DNA of 64,000 nucleotides from NCBI RefSeq assembly GCF_019024285.1, contig NZ_WMKZ01000008.1, positions 24,001 through 88,000 on the forward strand. The letters run 5' to 3'. A program made the position numbers and the translations under genes. The stretch comes from Alkalihalobacterium elongatum (GTDB lineage Bacteria; Bacillota; Bacilli; Bacillales; Bacillaceae_F). Positions 9,644-17,199 of the stretch are shown piece after piece; the first letter of the stretch is position 1; each line of letters opens with the position of its first letter. Under the pieces are notes generated by a model. That model saw only the letters and a program-made list of their open reading frames with translations, was not told the origin of the DNA and searched no databases.

Positions 9644-10627
9644 ATGGCAGTTATTTCATATATTGATGCAGTTACGTTAGCGTTAAAAGAAGAAATGGAA
9701 CGCGATTCGAAGGTTTTTGTACTAGGTGAAGACGTTGGAGCGCGCGGGGGTGTTTTCCGTGCAACTAAAGGTTTATATGATCAGTTTGGTGAACAACGAG
9801 TCATTGACACTCCTCTAGCAGAGTCGGCAATTGTAGGTGTAGGTGTTGGCGCGGCAATGTACGGGATGCGACCTGTTGCAGAAATTCAGTTTGCTGACTT
9901 TATTATGCCAGCAGTTAACCAAATTGTAAGTGAAGCAGCAAAAATTCGTTACCGTTCTAATAATGACTGGGATTGTCCAATGGTTATTCGTGCTCCTTAT
10001 GGTGGTGGAGTTCATGGAGCGTTATATCATTCACAGTCAGTAGAAGCGATGTTTGCTTCTGTACCAGGTTTAAAAATTGTAATGCCTTCTACTCCGTATG
10101 ATGTAAAAGGGTTGTTAAAGGCTGCTATTCGTGATAATGATCCAGTATTATTCTTTGAACATAAGCGTGCGTATCGTTTAATTAAAGGTGAAGTGCCTGA
10201 AGAGGATTACACGCTACCAATTGGAAAAGCTGATGTAAAACGTGAAGGTGAGGATATCACAGTAATTACTTATGGACTTTCAGTTCATTTTGCTCTTCAA
10301 GCAGCTGAAAAATTAGCGAAGGATGGTATCTCTGCTCACATTCTTGATTTAAGAACAGTTTATCCATTAGACAAGGAAGCCATTGTTGAAGCAGCCAAGA
10401 AAACAGGAAAAGTTCTTCTAGTAACAGAAGACAATAAAGAAGGCAGTATTATGAGTGAGGTTTCAGCAATAATCGCTGAGGAGTGCTTGTTTGATTTAGA
10501 TGCACCAATCCAACGTCTAGCAGGTCCTGATGTTCCTCCTATGCCATATGCACCAACAATGGAGAAGTATTTTATGATTAATCCAGATAAAGTCGAAAAA
10601 GCAATGAGAGACTTAGCGGAGTTTTAA
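9644..10627 (+). CDS. bkdAB: Branched-chain 2-keto acid dehydrogenase E1 beta
   Basis: 327 residues, the transketolase-like beta subunit. Family segments include VLGEDVGARGGVFRAT, DTPLAESAIVGVGVGAA and IRAPYGGGVHGALYHSQS. It forms the alpha2-beta2 E1 with the preceding gene product. AAGGGGGGAGAACT precedes the ATG, 12 bases after bkdAA. Confidence 0.96.
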   Translation: MAVISYIDAVTLALKEEMERDSKVFVLGEDVGARGGVFRATKGLYDQFGEQRVIDTPLAESAIVGVGVGAAMYGMRPVAEIQFADFIMPAVNQIVSEAAKIRYRSNNDWDCPMVIRAPYGGGVHGALYHSQSVEAMFASVPGLKIVMPSTPYDVKGLLKAAIRDNDPVLFFEHKRAYRLIKGEVPEEDYTLPIGKADVKREGEDITVITYGLSVHFALQAAEKLAKDGISAHILDLRTVYPLDKEAIVEAAKKTGKVLLVTEDNKEGSIMSEVSAIIAEECLFDLDAPIQRLAGPDVPPMPYAPTMEKYFMINPDKVEKAMRDLAEF

Positions 10628-10643
10628 AGAAGGAGGTTCTATC

Positions 10644-11933
10644 ATGGCTACAGAAATTACAATGCCCCAATTAGGTGAAAGTGTTACAGAGGGAACAATA
10701 AGTAAATGGCTAGTAAAACCAGGTGATAAGGTTAACAAGTACGATCCAATTGCTGAAGTAATGACAGATAAAGTAAATGCAGAAGTACCGTCATCATATA
10801 CAGGTGTTATTCAAGAGTTAGTTGCAGATGAAGATGAAACGGTAGCAGTAGGTGCAGTTATTTGTACAGTCGAGGTTGAAGGTGCAACACCAGCAGCGGA
10901 AGAGAAAGTAAATAAACCAGCAGAAACGGTATCAACTTCAGTAGAAACAGATCAGTCACAGAAAAAGCGTTATTCTCCAGCGGTTCTACGTTTAGCGCAA
11001 GAAAATGATATTGATCTTGAGCAAGTAAGTGGAACAGGTAAAGGTGGACGAATTACACGAAAAGATATTTTAGCTGTAATTGAGAGTGGAACTATTCCAC
11101 AACCTAAAGCAGCGGTAGCAGCACCGACTGCGGAGCCAACACCAACTGCGGCGACAAAAGCAGCTCCTACACCAACATCAGCACCACAGCCTGTAAAGGA
11201 AGCGCCGTCTATTGATATTCCTGTAGCTGCAGGTGATATTGAAATTCCTGTATCAGGTGTCCGTAAAGCAATTGCAGCTAATATGGTTCGAAGCAAGCAT
11301 GAGGCTCCTCACGCTTGGACGATGGTTGAAGTTGATGTGACTAATTTAGTCAACTTCCGTAACTCGGTTAAAAATGACTTCAAGCAAAAAGAAGGATTTA
11401 ATATTACGTTTCTACCATTCTTTATTAAAGCGGTTGTCGAATCGTTAAAAGAATTTCCACAGCTTAACTCAATGTGGGCTGGGGATAAAATTATCCAAAA
11501 GAAAGACATTAATATTTCAATCGCTGTAGCAACAGATGACGCTCTATACGTTCCTGTTATTAAGAGTGCAGATGAAAAGAATATTAAAGGTATTGCCCGT
11601 GAAGTAAACGATTTAGCTGCAAAAGTACGTACAGGAAAACTATCAGGTGCAGATATGCAAGGCGGTACATTTACAGTTAATAATACAGGTTCATTCGGTT
11701 CTGTTTTATCAACTCCGATTATCAATTATCCTCAAGCGGCCATTCTATCAGTTGAGTCAATTGTAAAACGACCAGTCGTTATGGAAAATGATATGATTGC
11801 GGTACGCAGCATGGTCAACCTCTGCTTATCATTAGACCATAGAGTATTAGACGGTCTAGTATGTGGACGTTTCCTAGCGAGTGTAAAAGAAAAGTTAGAG
11901 AAAATTGGAAAAGATAATACTTCCATTTATTAA
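10644..11933 (+). CDS. bkdB: Lipoamide acyltransferase (E2) of the branched-chain keto acid complex
   Basis: 429 residues. The N-terminal lipoyl domain (about 1-77) carries the lysine in MTDKVNAEVPS. A peripheral-subunit-binding domain follows (YSPAVLRLAQENDIDLEQV, then GKGGRITRKDIL), then an Ala/Pro/Thr-rich flexible linker, then the acyltransferase domain with active-site LDHRVLDG near the end. It forms the complex core and moves the acyl group to CoA. Last gene of the operon, closed by a hairpin with a T-tract right after the stop. Confidence 0.96.
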   Translation: MATEITMPQLGESVTEGTISKWLVKPGDKVNKYDPIAEVMTDKVNAEVPSSYTGVIQELVADEDETVAVGAVICTVEVEGATPAAEEKVNKPAETVSTSVETDQSQKKRYSPAVLRLAQENDIDLEQVSGTGKGGRITRKDILAVIESGTIPQPKAAVAAPTAEPTPTAATKAAPTPTSAPQPVKEAPSIDIPVAAGDIEIPVSGVRKAIAANMVRSKHEAPHAWTMVEVDVTNLVNFRNSVKNDFKQKEGFNITFLPFFIKAVVESLKEFPQLNSMWAGDKIIQKKDINISIAVATDDALYVPVIKSADEKNIKGIAREVNDLAAKVRTGKLSGADMQGGTFTVNNTGSFGSVLSTPIINYPQAAILSVESIVKRPVVMENDMIAVRSMVNLCLSLDHRVLDGLVCGRFLASVKEKLEKIGKDNTSIY

Positions 11934-11934
11934 G

Positions 11935-11960
11935 AAAAAGGGTGCTTTGCACCTTTTTTT
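11935..11960 (+). terminator. Rho-independent terminator of the bkd operon
   Basis: GGGTGC and GCACC(T) arms around a TTT loop, flanked by A and T runs. The T-tract starts immediately after the stem, 2 bases after the bkdB stop codon. Confidence 0.88.
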
Positions 11961-12033
11961 ATTTTGGTGTGTTTTAATGTTGAAATTTTTTTAGTATTTA
12001 TGCATAAAAGGGTATAGAAGGGGCACTCTACTT

Positions 12034-12546
12034 GTGATACTAAAGAAAAAAGGAGTAGTGCTTAAGGTGACCAGAAAAAGGGTAGTTGCGCTATTTTTAG
12101 CGTGTATGTTCTCAGTGATGACTCTGTTCAGTAGTCAGCAGGTTATATATGCATTTGGCGTTGAGAGTGAACAGAGAAAAGAAGGTGAATGCTGTCCCCA
12201 GACTTGTTTATTAATTAATAACGGATTTACCGCGCATTTAAATATGTATTATGAGTTGTTGGCTGAAAAGTATACCCCACAATATGTAGATACATGGAGA
12301 GAAATTAGTAGAGAGCAAGCGGTGCTTAAAAAGAAAATTTCCGAAGCGATGAAAAATGGACAATTGATGCACGGAGAAGTGATTGACCAGGAATGGTACA
12401 AAAAGCATGAAGAACTTCAAACTTTATTTGTTCAGGCTGTTGAACAGCGAAATGAAAAGGCGATAAAAAAAGTATTACCGAAAGTTTTTCAGCAACAAAA
12501 AGACTTAAATAAAATGTATAAAGAAAGATTGGCTATGATTAATTAA
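12034..12546 (+). CDS. Small secreted protein, unknown function
   Basis: Up to 170 residues. A basic start (KVTRKR) and a hydrophobic stretch ending near residues 35-41 form a signal peptide. The mature part begins with charged residues and a CCPQTC cysteine cluster, then a helix-rich, Lys/Glu-rich region that may form a small bundle. I do not recognise the family. Three starts compete: GTG 12034 (AGAAGGGG ten bases upstream), GTG 12058 and GTG 12067 (AAGGAG twelve bases upstream, giving a more typical signal peptide). It is a single gene between two terminator-like structures. The cysteine cluster could bind metal, but nothing beyond the zinc-related neighbour supports that. Confidence 0.65.
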   Translation: MILKKKGVVLKVTRKRVVALFLACMFSVMTLFSSQQVIYAFGVESEQRKEGECCPQTCLLINNGFTAHLNMYYELLAEKYTPQYVDTWREISREQAVLKKKISEAMKNGQLMHGEVIDQEWYKKHEELQTLFVQAVEQRNEKAIKKVLPKVFQQQKDLNKMYKERLAMIN

Positions 12547-12560
12547 ATGAATGGAACGAG

Positions 12561-12664
12561 CTGACCAAGTGGTGAATTAAACTTTCAAAGGATATATGGT
12601 AATAAATAGGATGTTACAGCATATATCTAGAAATGGTAATCAGTGCTATTTGGTCAGTTTTTTT
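12561..12664 (+). ncRNA. Branched RNA-like structure ending in a terminator
   Basis: The outer arms CTGACCAA (12561-12568) and TTGGTCAG (12650-12657) are perfectly complementary and are followed by a run of T. Inside lies a second perfect stem, GATATATG (12591-12598) with CATATATC (12620-12627). A simple terminator would not need a 100-base multi-branched interior. It could be the 3' end of the upstream mRNA, a small RNA or a leader element. It does not resemble a riboswitch I know. Confidence 0.4.
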
Positions 12665-12726
12665 AGTATACAAAAGAAAGGACAACACTTCTTAAAAAAC
12701 AGCCTTATTAAAAGTATAACATGTTA

Positions 12727-12755
12727 TTTACAAATCGTAATTGTTACGTTATAAT
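12727..12755 (+). promoter_or_regulatory. SigA promoter of the zinc-binding lipoprotein gene
   Basis: TTTACA (12727-12732), 17-base spacer, TATAAT (12750-12755). A Zur box lies within the spacer and another just after the expected start of transcription. Confidence 0.8.
12735..12749 (+). promoter_or_regulatory. Zur box 1 (in promoter spacer)
   Basis: TCGTAATTGTTACGT closely matches the Bacillus Zur operator core CGTAAT-N-ATTACG, with one changed position. It lies between the -35 and -10 elements, a position that blocks RNA polymerase when zinc-loaded Zur binds. Confidence 0.8.
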
Positions 12756-12767
12756 TTATAATCGAAA

Positions 12768-12782
12768 ACGTAATGATTACGG
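12768..12782 (+). promoter_or_regulatory. Zur box 2 (downstream of -10)
   Basis: ACGTAATGATTACGG contains the perfect palindrome CGTAAT-G-ATTACG. It overlaps the start of the ribosome site of the gene at 12795. Two boxes suggest tight repression by zinc. Confidence 0.85.
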
Positions 12783-12794
12783 AAGGGGATAATA

Positions 12795-13943
12795 ATGAAA
12801 AAATTAAAAGCGAGCTTGTTTGCAGGTATGCTAGTAACATCGTCATTCTTAGCAGCCTGTGGAGGACAAGAAGAGCCAGAGGAGAACGTACAAGAAGAAG
12901 TAGTGGAAGAAGAAGAGGTAGAAGCTTTAGAAGTGTTTACAACCCTGTTCCCACTCGAAGACTTTGCAAATAAAATTGGTGGAGAGTTTGTTAATGTTAC
13001 AAACATTATTCCTGTTGGTGCTGATGCACATACATATGAACCAACTGCTCGCGAGATGATAAGTGTTGCTGAAGGGGATATGTTTATTTATAACGGAGCT
13101 GGAATGGAAGGCTTCGCCGATGCAATTATTGATACGGTTACGGATGAAAATGTATTAGTTGTAAAAGCGATCGAAGGAATTGATTTAATTGACTACGATC
13201 ATGATCATGCACACGACCACGGACATGAGCATGAAGAGCATGGACATGACCACGATCACGGACATGAGCATGACGAGCATGGACATGACCACGATCACGG
13301 ACATGAGCATGACGAGCATGGACATGACCACGATCACGGACATGAGCACGACGAGCATGGACATGACCACGATCATGATCACGAGCACGAAGAACACGGA
13401 CATGATGATCACCATCATGGGGATGAAGATCCGCACGTTTGGTTAGATCCAACTCTTGCGATTCAAATGGCTGAGAATATTAAGAACGGTTTAGTTCAAT
13501 TGTTACCAGAACAACAAGAAGTATTTGAAGCTAACTTTAATGACGTTAAAACTGAATTAGAAACAATTGATGCAGAGTTTTTTGCGATGGTTGAAGAAGT
13601 AGAAAAAGATACATTTATCGTGTCGCATGCTGGGTTTGGTTACTGGGAAAACCGTTACGGTATTCACCAAATCGGAATTACAGGTCTTTCACCAACAAAT
13701 GAGCCAACTCGTAAGCAATTAGAGCAAATTATTGAGTATGCTGAAAAGCACAATATTCAACATGTAGCTTTCGAACAGAACTTCACTTCTCAAGTGGCTG
13801 AAGTTGTTAAAGAAGAAGTTGGAGCAGAACCTGTTTATATTCATAACTTAGAAGTATTAGTTCAGGAAGACATTGATAACAACGAAGATTACTTTAGCTT
13901 AATGAGAAAAAATATTGAAGCATTAAGAACTGCGTTACAATAA
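12795..13943 (+). CDS. znuA: Zinc ABC transporter substrate-binding lipoprotein, histidine-rich (ZnuA/AdcA type)
   Basis: 382 residues. A lipoprotein signal ends at LAACGG (lipid-anchored Cys at about 22). The cluster A-I binding-protein fold has predicted zinc histidines in GADAHTYEPT, EDPHVWLDP and SHAGFGYW. A loop at about residues 130-215 is a string of His/Asp/Glu/Gly built from four 39-bp DNA repeats; ZnuA proteins have shorter versions that gather zinc. Residues 24-45 are very acidic. Regulation by Zur is strongly implied by two boxes in the promoter. No permease or ATPase gene adjoins it, so it must work with a transporter encoded elsewhere. A following hairpin makes it monocistronic. 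Confidence 0.93.
   Translation: MKKLKASLFAGMLVTSSFLAACGGQEEPEENVQEEVVEEEEVEALEVFTTLFPLEDFANKIGGEFVNVTNIIPVGADAHTYEPTAREMISVAEGDMFIYNGAGMEGFADAIIDTVTDENVLVVKAIEGIDLIDYDHDHAHDHGHEHEEHGHDHDHGHEHDEHGHDHDHGHEHDEHGHDHDHGHEHDEHGHDHDHDHEHEEHGHDDHHHGDEDPHVWLDPTLAIQMAENIKNGLVQLLPEQQEVFEANFNDVKTELETIDAEFFAMVEEVEKDTFIVSHAGFGYWENRYGIHQIGITGLSPTNEPTRKQLEQIIEYAEKHNIQHVAFEQNFTSQVAEVVKEEVGAEPVYIHNLEVLVQEDIDNNEDYFSLMRKNIEALRTALQ
13221..13376 (+). repeat. Four tandem 39-bp repeats encoding a His-rich loop
   Basis: Units begin at 13221, 13260, 13299 and 13338 and differ at only a few bases. Each encodes the 13 residues GHEHDEHGHDHDH, with minor changes. High DNA identity points to recent expansion by slippage. 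Flanking shorter His-rich codons continue the composition on both sides. Confidence 0.95.
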
Positions 13944-13947
13944 GAGA

Positions 13948-13983
13948 AAAAAGAGCGGGGAGTAGTACTTTCCGTTCTTTTTA
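13948..13983 (+). terminator. Terminator after the zinc-binding lipoprotein gene
   Basis: AAAAAGAGCGGGGA pairs with TTTCCGTTCTTTTT (three G-T pairs) around GTAGTAC, directly after the stop codon. Confidence 0.75.
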
Positions 13984-13994
13984 GTTCCTTTTTC

Positions 13995-14114
13995 TAAGAG
14001 ATTGTTGATATACGTTGATGTTGGGCTCCAATGTGTGAAATGTTAATCTCAACGCAAGGAACTGAAAGGTTGAAAAATGAGTCCAAATTCAACAACAAAC
14101 TTTAACAGCGTCTA
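13995..14114. repeat. Degenerate inverted-repeat element, MITE-like
   Basis: The left end (AAGAGATTGTTGATATACG) and the reverse complement of the right end (AGACGCTGTTAAAGTTTGTT) are similar over about 35 bases, ending in GGGCTCC and GGACTC. The body has no ORF. A short related piece (TTGTTGATAGACGTTAA) occurs near 22477. It may be a decayed small repeat; the family cannot be named here. Confidence 0.35.
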
Positions 14115-14222
14115 AAAAACTAAAGAAGAATTTAAATACAAATTTCAAAACATTTTAGTTGGTTGTTCGAATGAAAACGGGTACAATAATTACAGACTTA
14201 ACAACATCAAGGAGTGATAAAC

Positions 14223-14645
14223 ATGCAATTTAATTTTTTGAACGATGTTGTTCAAATGGCAAGGCAAGATATGGACAATGCGGGTTATAAGCAATTAACG
14301 ACAACAGAAGAAGTAGATCATGCATTAACACAAAAAGGTACTGTGTTAGTTATGATTAATTCTGTATGTGGATGTGCAGGCGGAATTGCGCGTCCGGCAG
14401 CAGCTTATATGGCTAATTATGAAAAAAAACCAGATCAATTTGTAACTGTTTTTGCAGGTCAAGATAAGGAAGCTACTGCTAGAGCAAGAGAATTTTTTAC
14501 TGGTTACCCGCCATCTTCCCCATCCTTCGCATTATTAAAGGATGGAGAAATTAAAATGATGGTTGAACGTCATGAAATTGAAGGTCATGAACCAATTGAG
14601 GTTGTGCAAAAATTAGAGGCTGCTTTCGATCAATATTGTAGCTAA
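14223..14645 (+). CDS. brxB: Bacilliredoxin, BrxA/BrxB (YphP/YqiW) family
   Basis: 140 residues. The signature active site is [13 protein letters not shown], with the CGC motif typical of bacilliredoxins, and the segment [16 protein letters not shown] is highly typical. It removes bacillithiol from mixed disulfides on cytoplasmic proteins. The symbol brxB (yqiW) is chosen because in B. subtilis yqiW lies between the bkd region and the arginine transporter, as here. ATG 14223 is preceded by AAGGAGTG; GTG 14214 overlaps that ribosome site and is rejected. A possible promoter is TTGGTT (14159-14164), 17 bases, TACAAT (14182-14187). Confidence 0.93.
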   Translation: MQFNFLNDVVQMARQDMDNAGYKQLTTTEEVDHALTQKGTVLVMINSVCGCAGGIARPAAAYMANYEKKPDQFVTVFAGQDKEATARAREFFTGYPPSSPSFALLKDGEIKMMVERHEIEGHEPIEVVQKLEAAFDQYCS

Positions 14646-14649
14646 GCGA

Positions 14650-14682
14650 AATAAGGCTGATAACCTCAGCCTTATTTTTTTA
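14650..14682 (+). terminator. Terminator after brxB
   Basis: AATAAGGCTGA and TCAGCCTTATT form an 11-bp perfect stem around TAACC, followed by a T run. Confidence 0.92.
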
Positions 14683-14818
14683 TAATAAGAATGCTTTAGT
14701 AAAAATTACACAAAATATAAGACAAGAGTTTGAGTTAAATCATTCTGTCTAAACCGTGTTTCTATAATAAAGAAATGTGATATAATAATAGCCGAATATG
14801 TTTAGGAAGGGTGTCAAC

Positions 14819-15181
14819 ATGGTAGAAGAACTTTATAACCAAATTCAAGGGTATTTAAATATGGAAGAGGAAATTTCTTTTGAAGAATTTGATCAATACT
14901 ATAAAAAAGTATTAGATCATTTTAGTGAGAAAAATGAACAATTTGATGAAACTGATGTATGGAGATCTTTGTTCATTGTTGAAAACCTAATGTCAAATGC
15001 TGATGCTCGATCTAAAGAAACTAAAGGCTCTTTAGTTAAAAAGTATAAAAAAATGACTAAACGTACTGAGCTATGGGCAAAGAACTTTGTCGTAAGATTA
15101 CATAAGTTTGGCTATAATGACGATCAAATTAATGAGCGTTTTGAAAAGATGTTTGAAGAAGGCCCTGTTGAGGCTAACTAA
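14819..15181 (+). CDS. Conserved-looking small cytoplasmic protein, unknown function
   Basis: 120 residues, hydrophilic, rich in Glu, Lys and aromatic residues, with no signal peptide or membrane helix. It is predicted to be helical, with a repeated acidic-aromatic pattern at the start. I do not recognise a family. The start at ATG 14819 is set by AGGAAGGGTG five bases upstream, which excludes ATG 14798. TATAAT at about 14780-14785 may be its -10. It is monocistronic by position, lying between the brxB terminator and a tRNA gene. Confidence 0.75.
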   Translation: MVEELYNQIQGYLNMEEEISFEEFDQYYKKVLDHFSEKNEQFDETDVWRSLFIVENLMSNADARSKETKGSLVKKYKKMTKRTELWAKNFVVRLHKFGYNDDQINERFEKMFEEGPVEAN

Positions 15182-15210
15182 TAATAAATGCTATTTGTTA
15201 AGTGTGTACA

Positions 15211-15267
15211 GGTATCTCAAAATATTATCATAGATGTGTTTAGTCTATTTTTAATGATTGAGATGCC
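15211..15267 (+). terminator. Long hairpin between the unknown gene and the tRNA
   Basis: GGTATCTCAA (15211-15220) pairs with TTGAGATGCC (15258-15267) with one T-G pair, and an inner ATAGA/TCTAT stem is present. There is no T-tract after it, so termination is uncertain. Confidence 0.35.
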
Positions 15268-15297
15268 CGCACTTTACCATATTGCAATAATGAAATG

Positions 15298-15326
15298 TTG
15301 ACTTTGGAATTTTCTTGTTATATAAT
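15298..15326 (+). promoter_or_regulatory. SigA promoter of the tRNA-Arg gene
   Basis: TTGACT (15298-15303), 17-base spacer, TATAAT (15321-15326), with the tRNA starting 20 bases downstream. Confidence 0.85.
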
Positions 15327-15346
15327 AGTCCTGTCGCCATAAAAAT

Positions 15347-15421
15347 GCGCCTATGGTGAAATGGATATCACACGAGATTTCGGCTCTCGCGTTCTGGGTT
15401 CGAATCCTGGTGGGCGCGCCA
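15347..15421 (+). tRNA. tRNA-Arg (anticodon TCG)
   Basis: 75 bases fold into a full cloverleaf. The acceptor arms GCGCCTA and TGGGCGC pair, the D stem is GTGA/TCAC, the anticodon stem is CGAGA/TCTCG with loop TTTCGGC (anticodon TCG), and the T loop is TTCGAAT. Discriminator G and an encoded CCA end follow. The anticodon reads CGA, an arginine codon. It has its own promoter and terminator. Confidence 0.93.
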
Positions 15422-15436
15422 TAAACATACATAATT

Positions 15437-15467
15437 AACCTGAAGAGAATATCTTCAGGTTTTTTTT
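15437..15467 (+). terminator. Terminator of the tRNA-Arg gene
   Basis: AACCTGAAGA and TCTTCAGGTT form a 10-bp perfect stem with loop GAATA and a run of eight T. Confidence 0.95.
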
Positions 15468-15480
15468 GTGCGTTGTTTCA

Positions 15481-15528
15481 GGTGCCAGGCACCTTTACTC
15501 TAATACTGTGGTAAAGGTGCCTGGCACC
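15481..15528. repeat. 18-bp perfect palindrome of the GGTGCCAGGCACC type
   Basis: GGTGCCAGGCACCTTTAC (15481-15498) and its exact complement (15511-15528) flank a 12-base loop. Each arm is itself nearly palindromic (GGTGCC-AGG-CACC). Such GTGCC-GGCAC sequences occur as scattered extragenic repeats in many bacteria. No T-tract follows, so it is not a normal terminator. It lies 57 bases upstream of the sensor kinase gene. Confidence 0.85.
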
Positions 15529-15585
15529 GAGGGAATATGATATAGTTATAGTAAAATATGTTGAAACTAGTCGAATGGAGATTAC

Positions 15586-17199
15586 ATGAAAGCATTATTA
15601 CAATTGCCGATTCGTTGGAAGATTACAGGCTTAGCTTTTGGTATCGTTACTTTCTCTCTAATTATTATTGGAATTATTCTTTTAGGATATAGTCTGGATA
15701 TTAAAGAGGAGGAGCTCTCTCAACGAGCAATGATTACTGCTCAATTAGTGGCTCAAAACCAAACCGTACAAAATAGTATTGAAAAGGAAAATGCCTCAGA
15801 GGTCCTACAACTACTTATTGAACGAATGCGGATAATAAATGAGCATGATTATATTGTTATCCTAAATATGGAACGTATACGACTAACGCATCCAATCCAA
15901 GAACGGTTAGGAACGGTGTTTTCTGGCGGAGACGAAAATGCTGCTTTTTCTGAACATATATACACTTCAAAAGCAAGTGCTGAAGATGGAACTGAAACAA
16001 TAAGAGCATTTGTTCCAATTATGGATAGAGATCGTCAACAAATAGGGGTTGTCGTTGTTGGAAGTGTACTTCCTAAACTAGTGGATATTATTTATGAGTT
16101 TGGTCATACCGCGATCCTTATCACCTTAATAACGACGTTATTTGGTTTTTGGGGTGCTTGGTTGTTAGCGAACCACATTAAAAGGCAAACTTTTGAAATG
16201 GAACCAAATGAATTAGCTCGAGTTTTAGAGGAACGTACAGCTACATTTAATGCTATTCATGACGGGGTAATTGCCATTGATGAGAAAGAAAGAATTACTG
16301 TGATTAATGAAGCTGCCAAGTTTATGCTCAATGTAAAAGAAAATGCCATAGGAAAACAAATTTCAGATGTTATTCCAGATACAAGATTGCCTGAAATATT
16401 AACATTAGGTGCACCTGTTTATCAACGAGAGTTCTACATACAAAATCGTCCTATTTTTAGTAACCGTATCCCTATTAAGGATAAGGGGAAAGTAATAGGT
16501 GCAGTTGCTGTATTTCAAGACAAAACAGAAGTGAACCGACTGGCGAAAGAATTGACAGGAGTTCAGGCCTTTGTGGATGCATTACGAGTTCAAAATCATG
16601 AGTATTCAAATAAACTTCATACGATAGCTGGTTTAATACAGCTTAATCAAGGAAATAAAGCACTCGACTATATCTTTGACCTGAAAGAAGAACAAGATTC
16701 CTTATCGAGAATACTTATGCAACAAATACATGATGATAGTGTCGCAGGGTTATTGTTAGGGAAAGTAAGTAGAGGAAAAGAGTTAGGGATTACTTTAAAA
16801 ATAAATAAAAATAGCTCTTTTGTCCATTATCCTGAAGGGATTACTAACCATGATCTCGTCGTCATAATCGGGAACTTAATTGATAATAGTTATGATGCAT
16901 TAATTGATGCTGGTTCAGACATAGAAGATAAAACAGTATATACGCTAATTAAGGAGCTAGATGACGAGCTCTTTATTCAAGTTTCAGATAATGGCAAGGG
17001 AATACCTAAGAAAATAATAGAAAAGATCTTTACTCGTGGTTTTTCTACAAAACGGAAAGAAGGCAGAGGAATTGGATTATTTCTTATTCAATCGATCGTA
17101 GAACGTATAAATGGAACGATTGATATTGATAGTGAAGAAAATGAGGGGACGACGATCTCAATTACACTACCTTTAAGAAGGGGGGATGGCAATGCGTGA
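15586..17199 (+). CDS. dctS: Sensor histidine kinase, CitA/DcuS family (DctS-like)
   Basis: 537 residues. A membrane helix at about 13-36, an extracytoplasmic Cache-like sensor domain (about 40-175) and a second helix (about 180-202) are followed by a PAS domain (about 215-325). The family's atypical kinase core has His338 in QNHEYSNKLHTIAGL, then ATP-binding boxes NLIDNSYDALIDA, DNGKGIPKK and GRGIGLFLIQ. This family senses citrate or C4-dicarboxylates. The next genes encode a CitB-class regulator and a DctP-type binding protein. This fits the B. subtilis dctB-dctS-dctR system in a different order, so the symbol is by analogy. The ATG is weakly led by AATGGAGA. Confidence 0.88.
   Translation: MKALLQLPIRWKITGLAFGIVTFSLIIIGIILLGYSLDIKEEELSQRAMITAQLVAQNQTVQNSIEKENASEVLQLLIERMRIINEHDYIVILNMERIRLTHPIQERLGTVFSGGDENAAFSEHIYTSKASAEDGTETIRAFVPIMDRDRQQIGVVVVGSVLPKLVDIIYEFGHTAILITLITTLFGFWGAWLLANHIKRQTFEMEPNELARVLEERTATFNAIHDGVIAIDEKERITVINEAAKFMLNVKENAIGKQISDVIPDTRLPEILTLGAPVYQREFYIQNRPIFSNRIPIKDKGKVIGAVAVFQDKTEVNRLAKELTGVQAFVDALRVQNHEYSNKLHTIAGLIQLNQGNKALDYIFDLKEEQDSLSRILMQQIHDDSVAGLLLGKVSRGKELGITLKINKNSSFVHYPEGITNHDLVVIIGNLIDNSYDALIDAGSDIEDKTVYTLIKELDDELFIQVSDNGKGIPKKIIEKIFTRGFSTKRKEGRGIGLFLIQSIVERINGTIDIDSEENEGTTISITLPLRRGDGNA

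Noticed and set aside
13221-13376. Regular tandem repeats as a possible CRISPR array
   Set aside because: Units are directly adjacent with no spacers and keep the coding frame of the lipoprotein.
13138-13452. Long open frames on both strands across the His-rich repeat
   Set aside because: They arise from the low-complexity 39-bp repeats inside the zinc lipoprotein gene and have no ribosome sites.
15481-15528. GGTGCC palindrome as a terminator
   Set aside because: No T-tract follows and the tRNA already has a perfect terminator just upstream.
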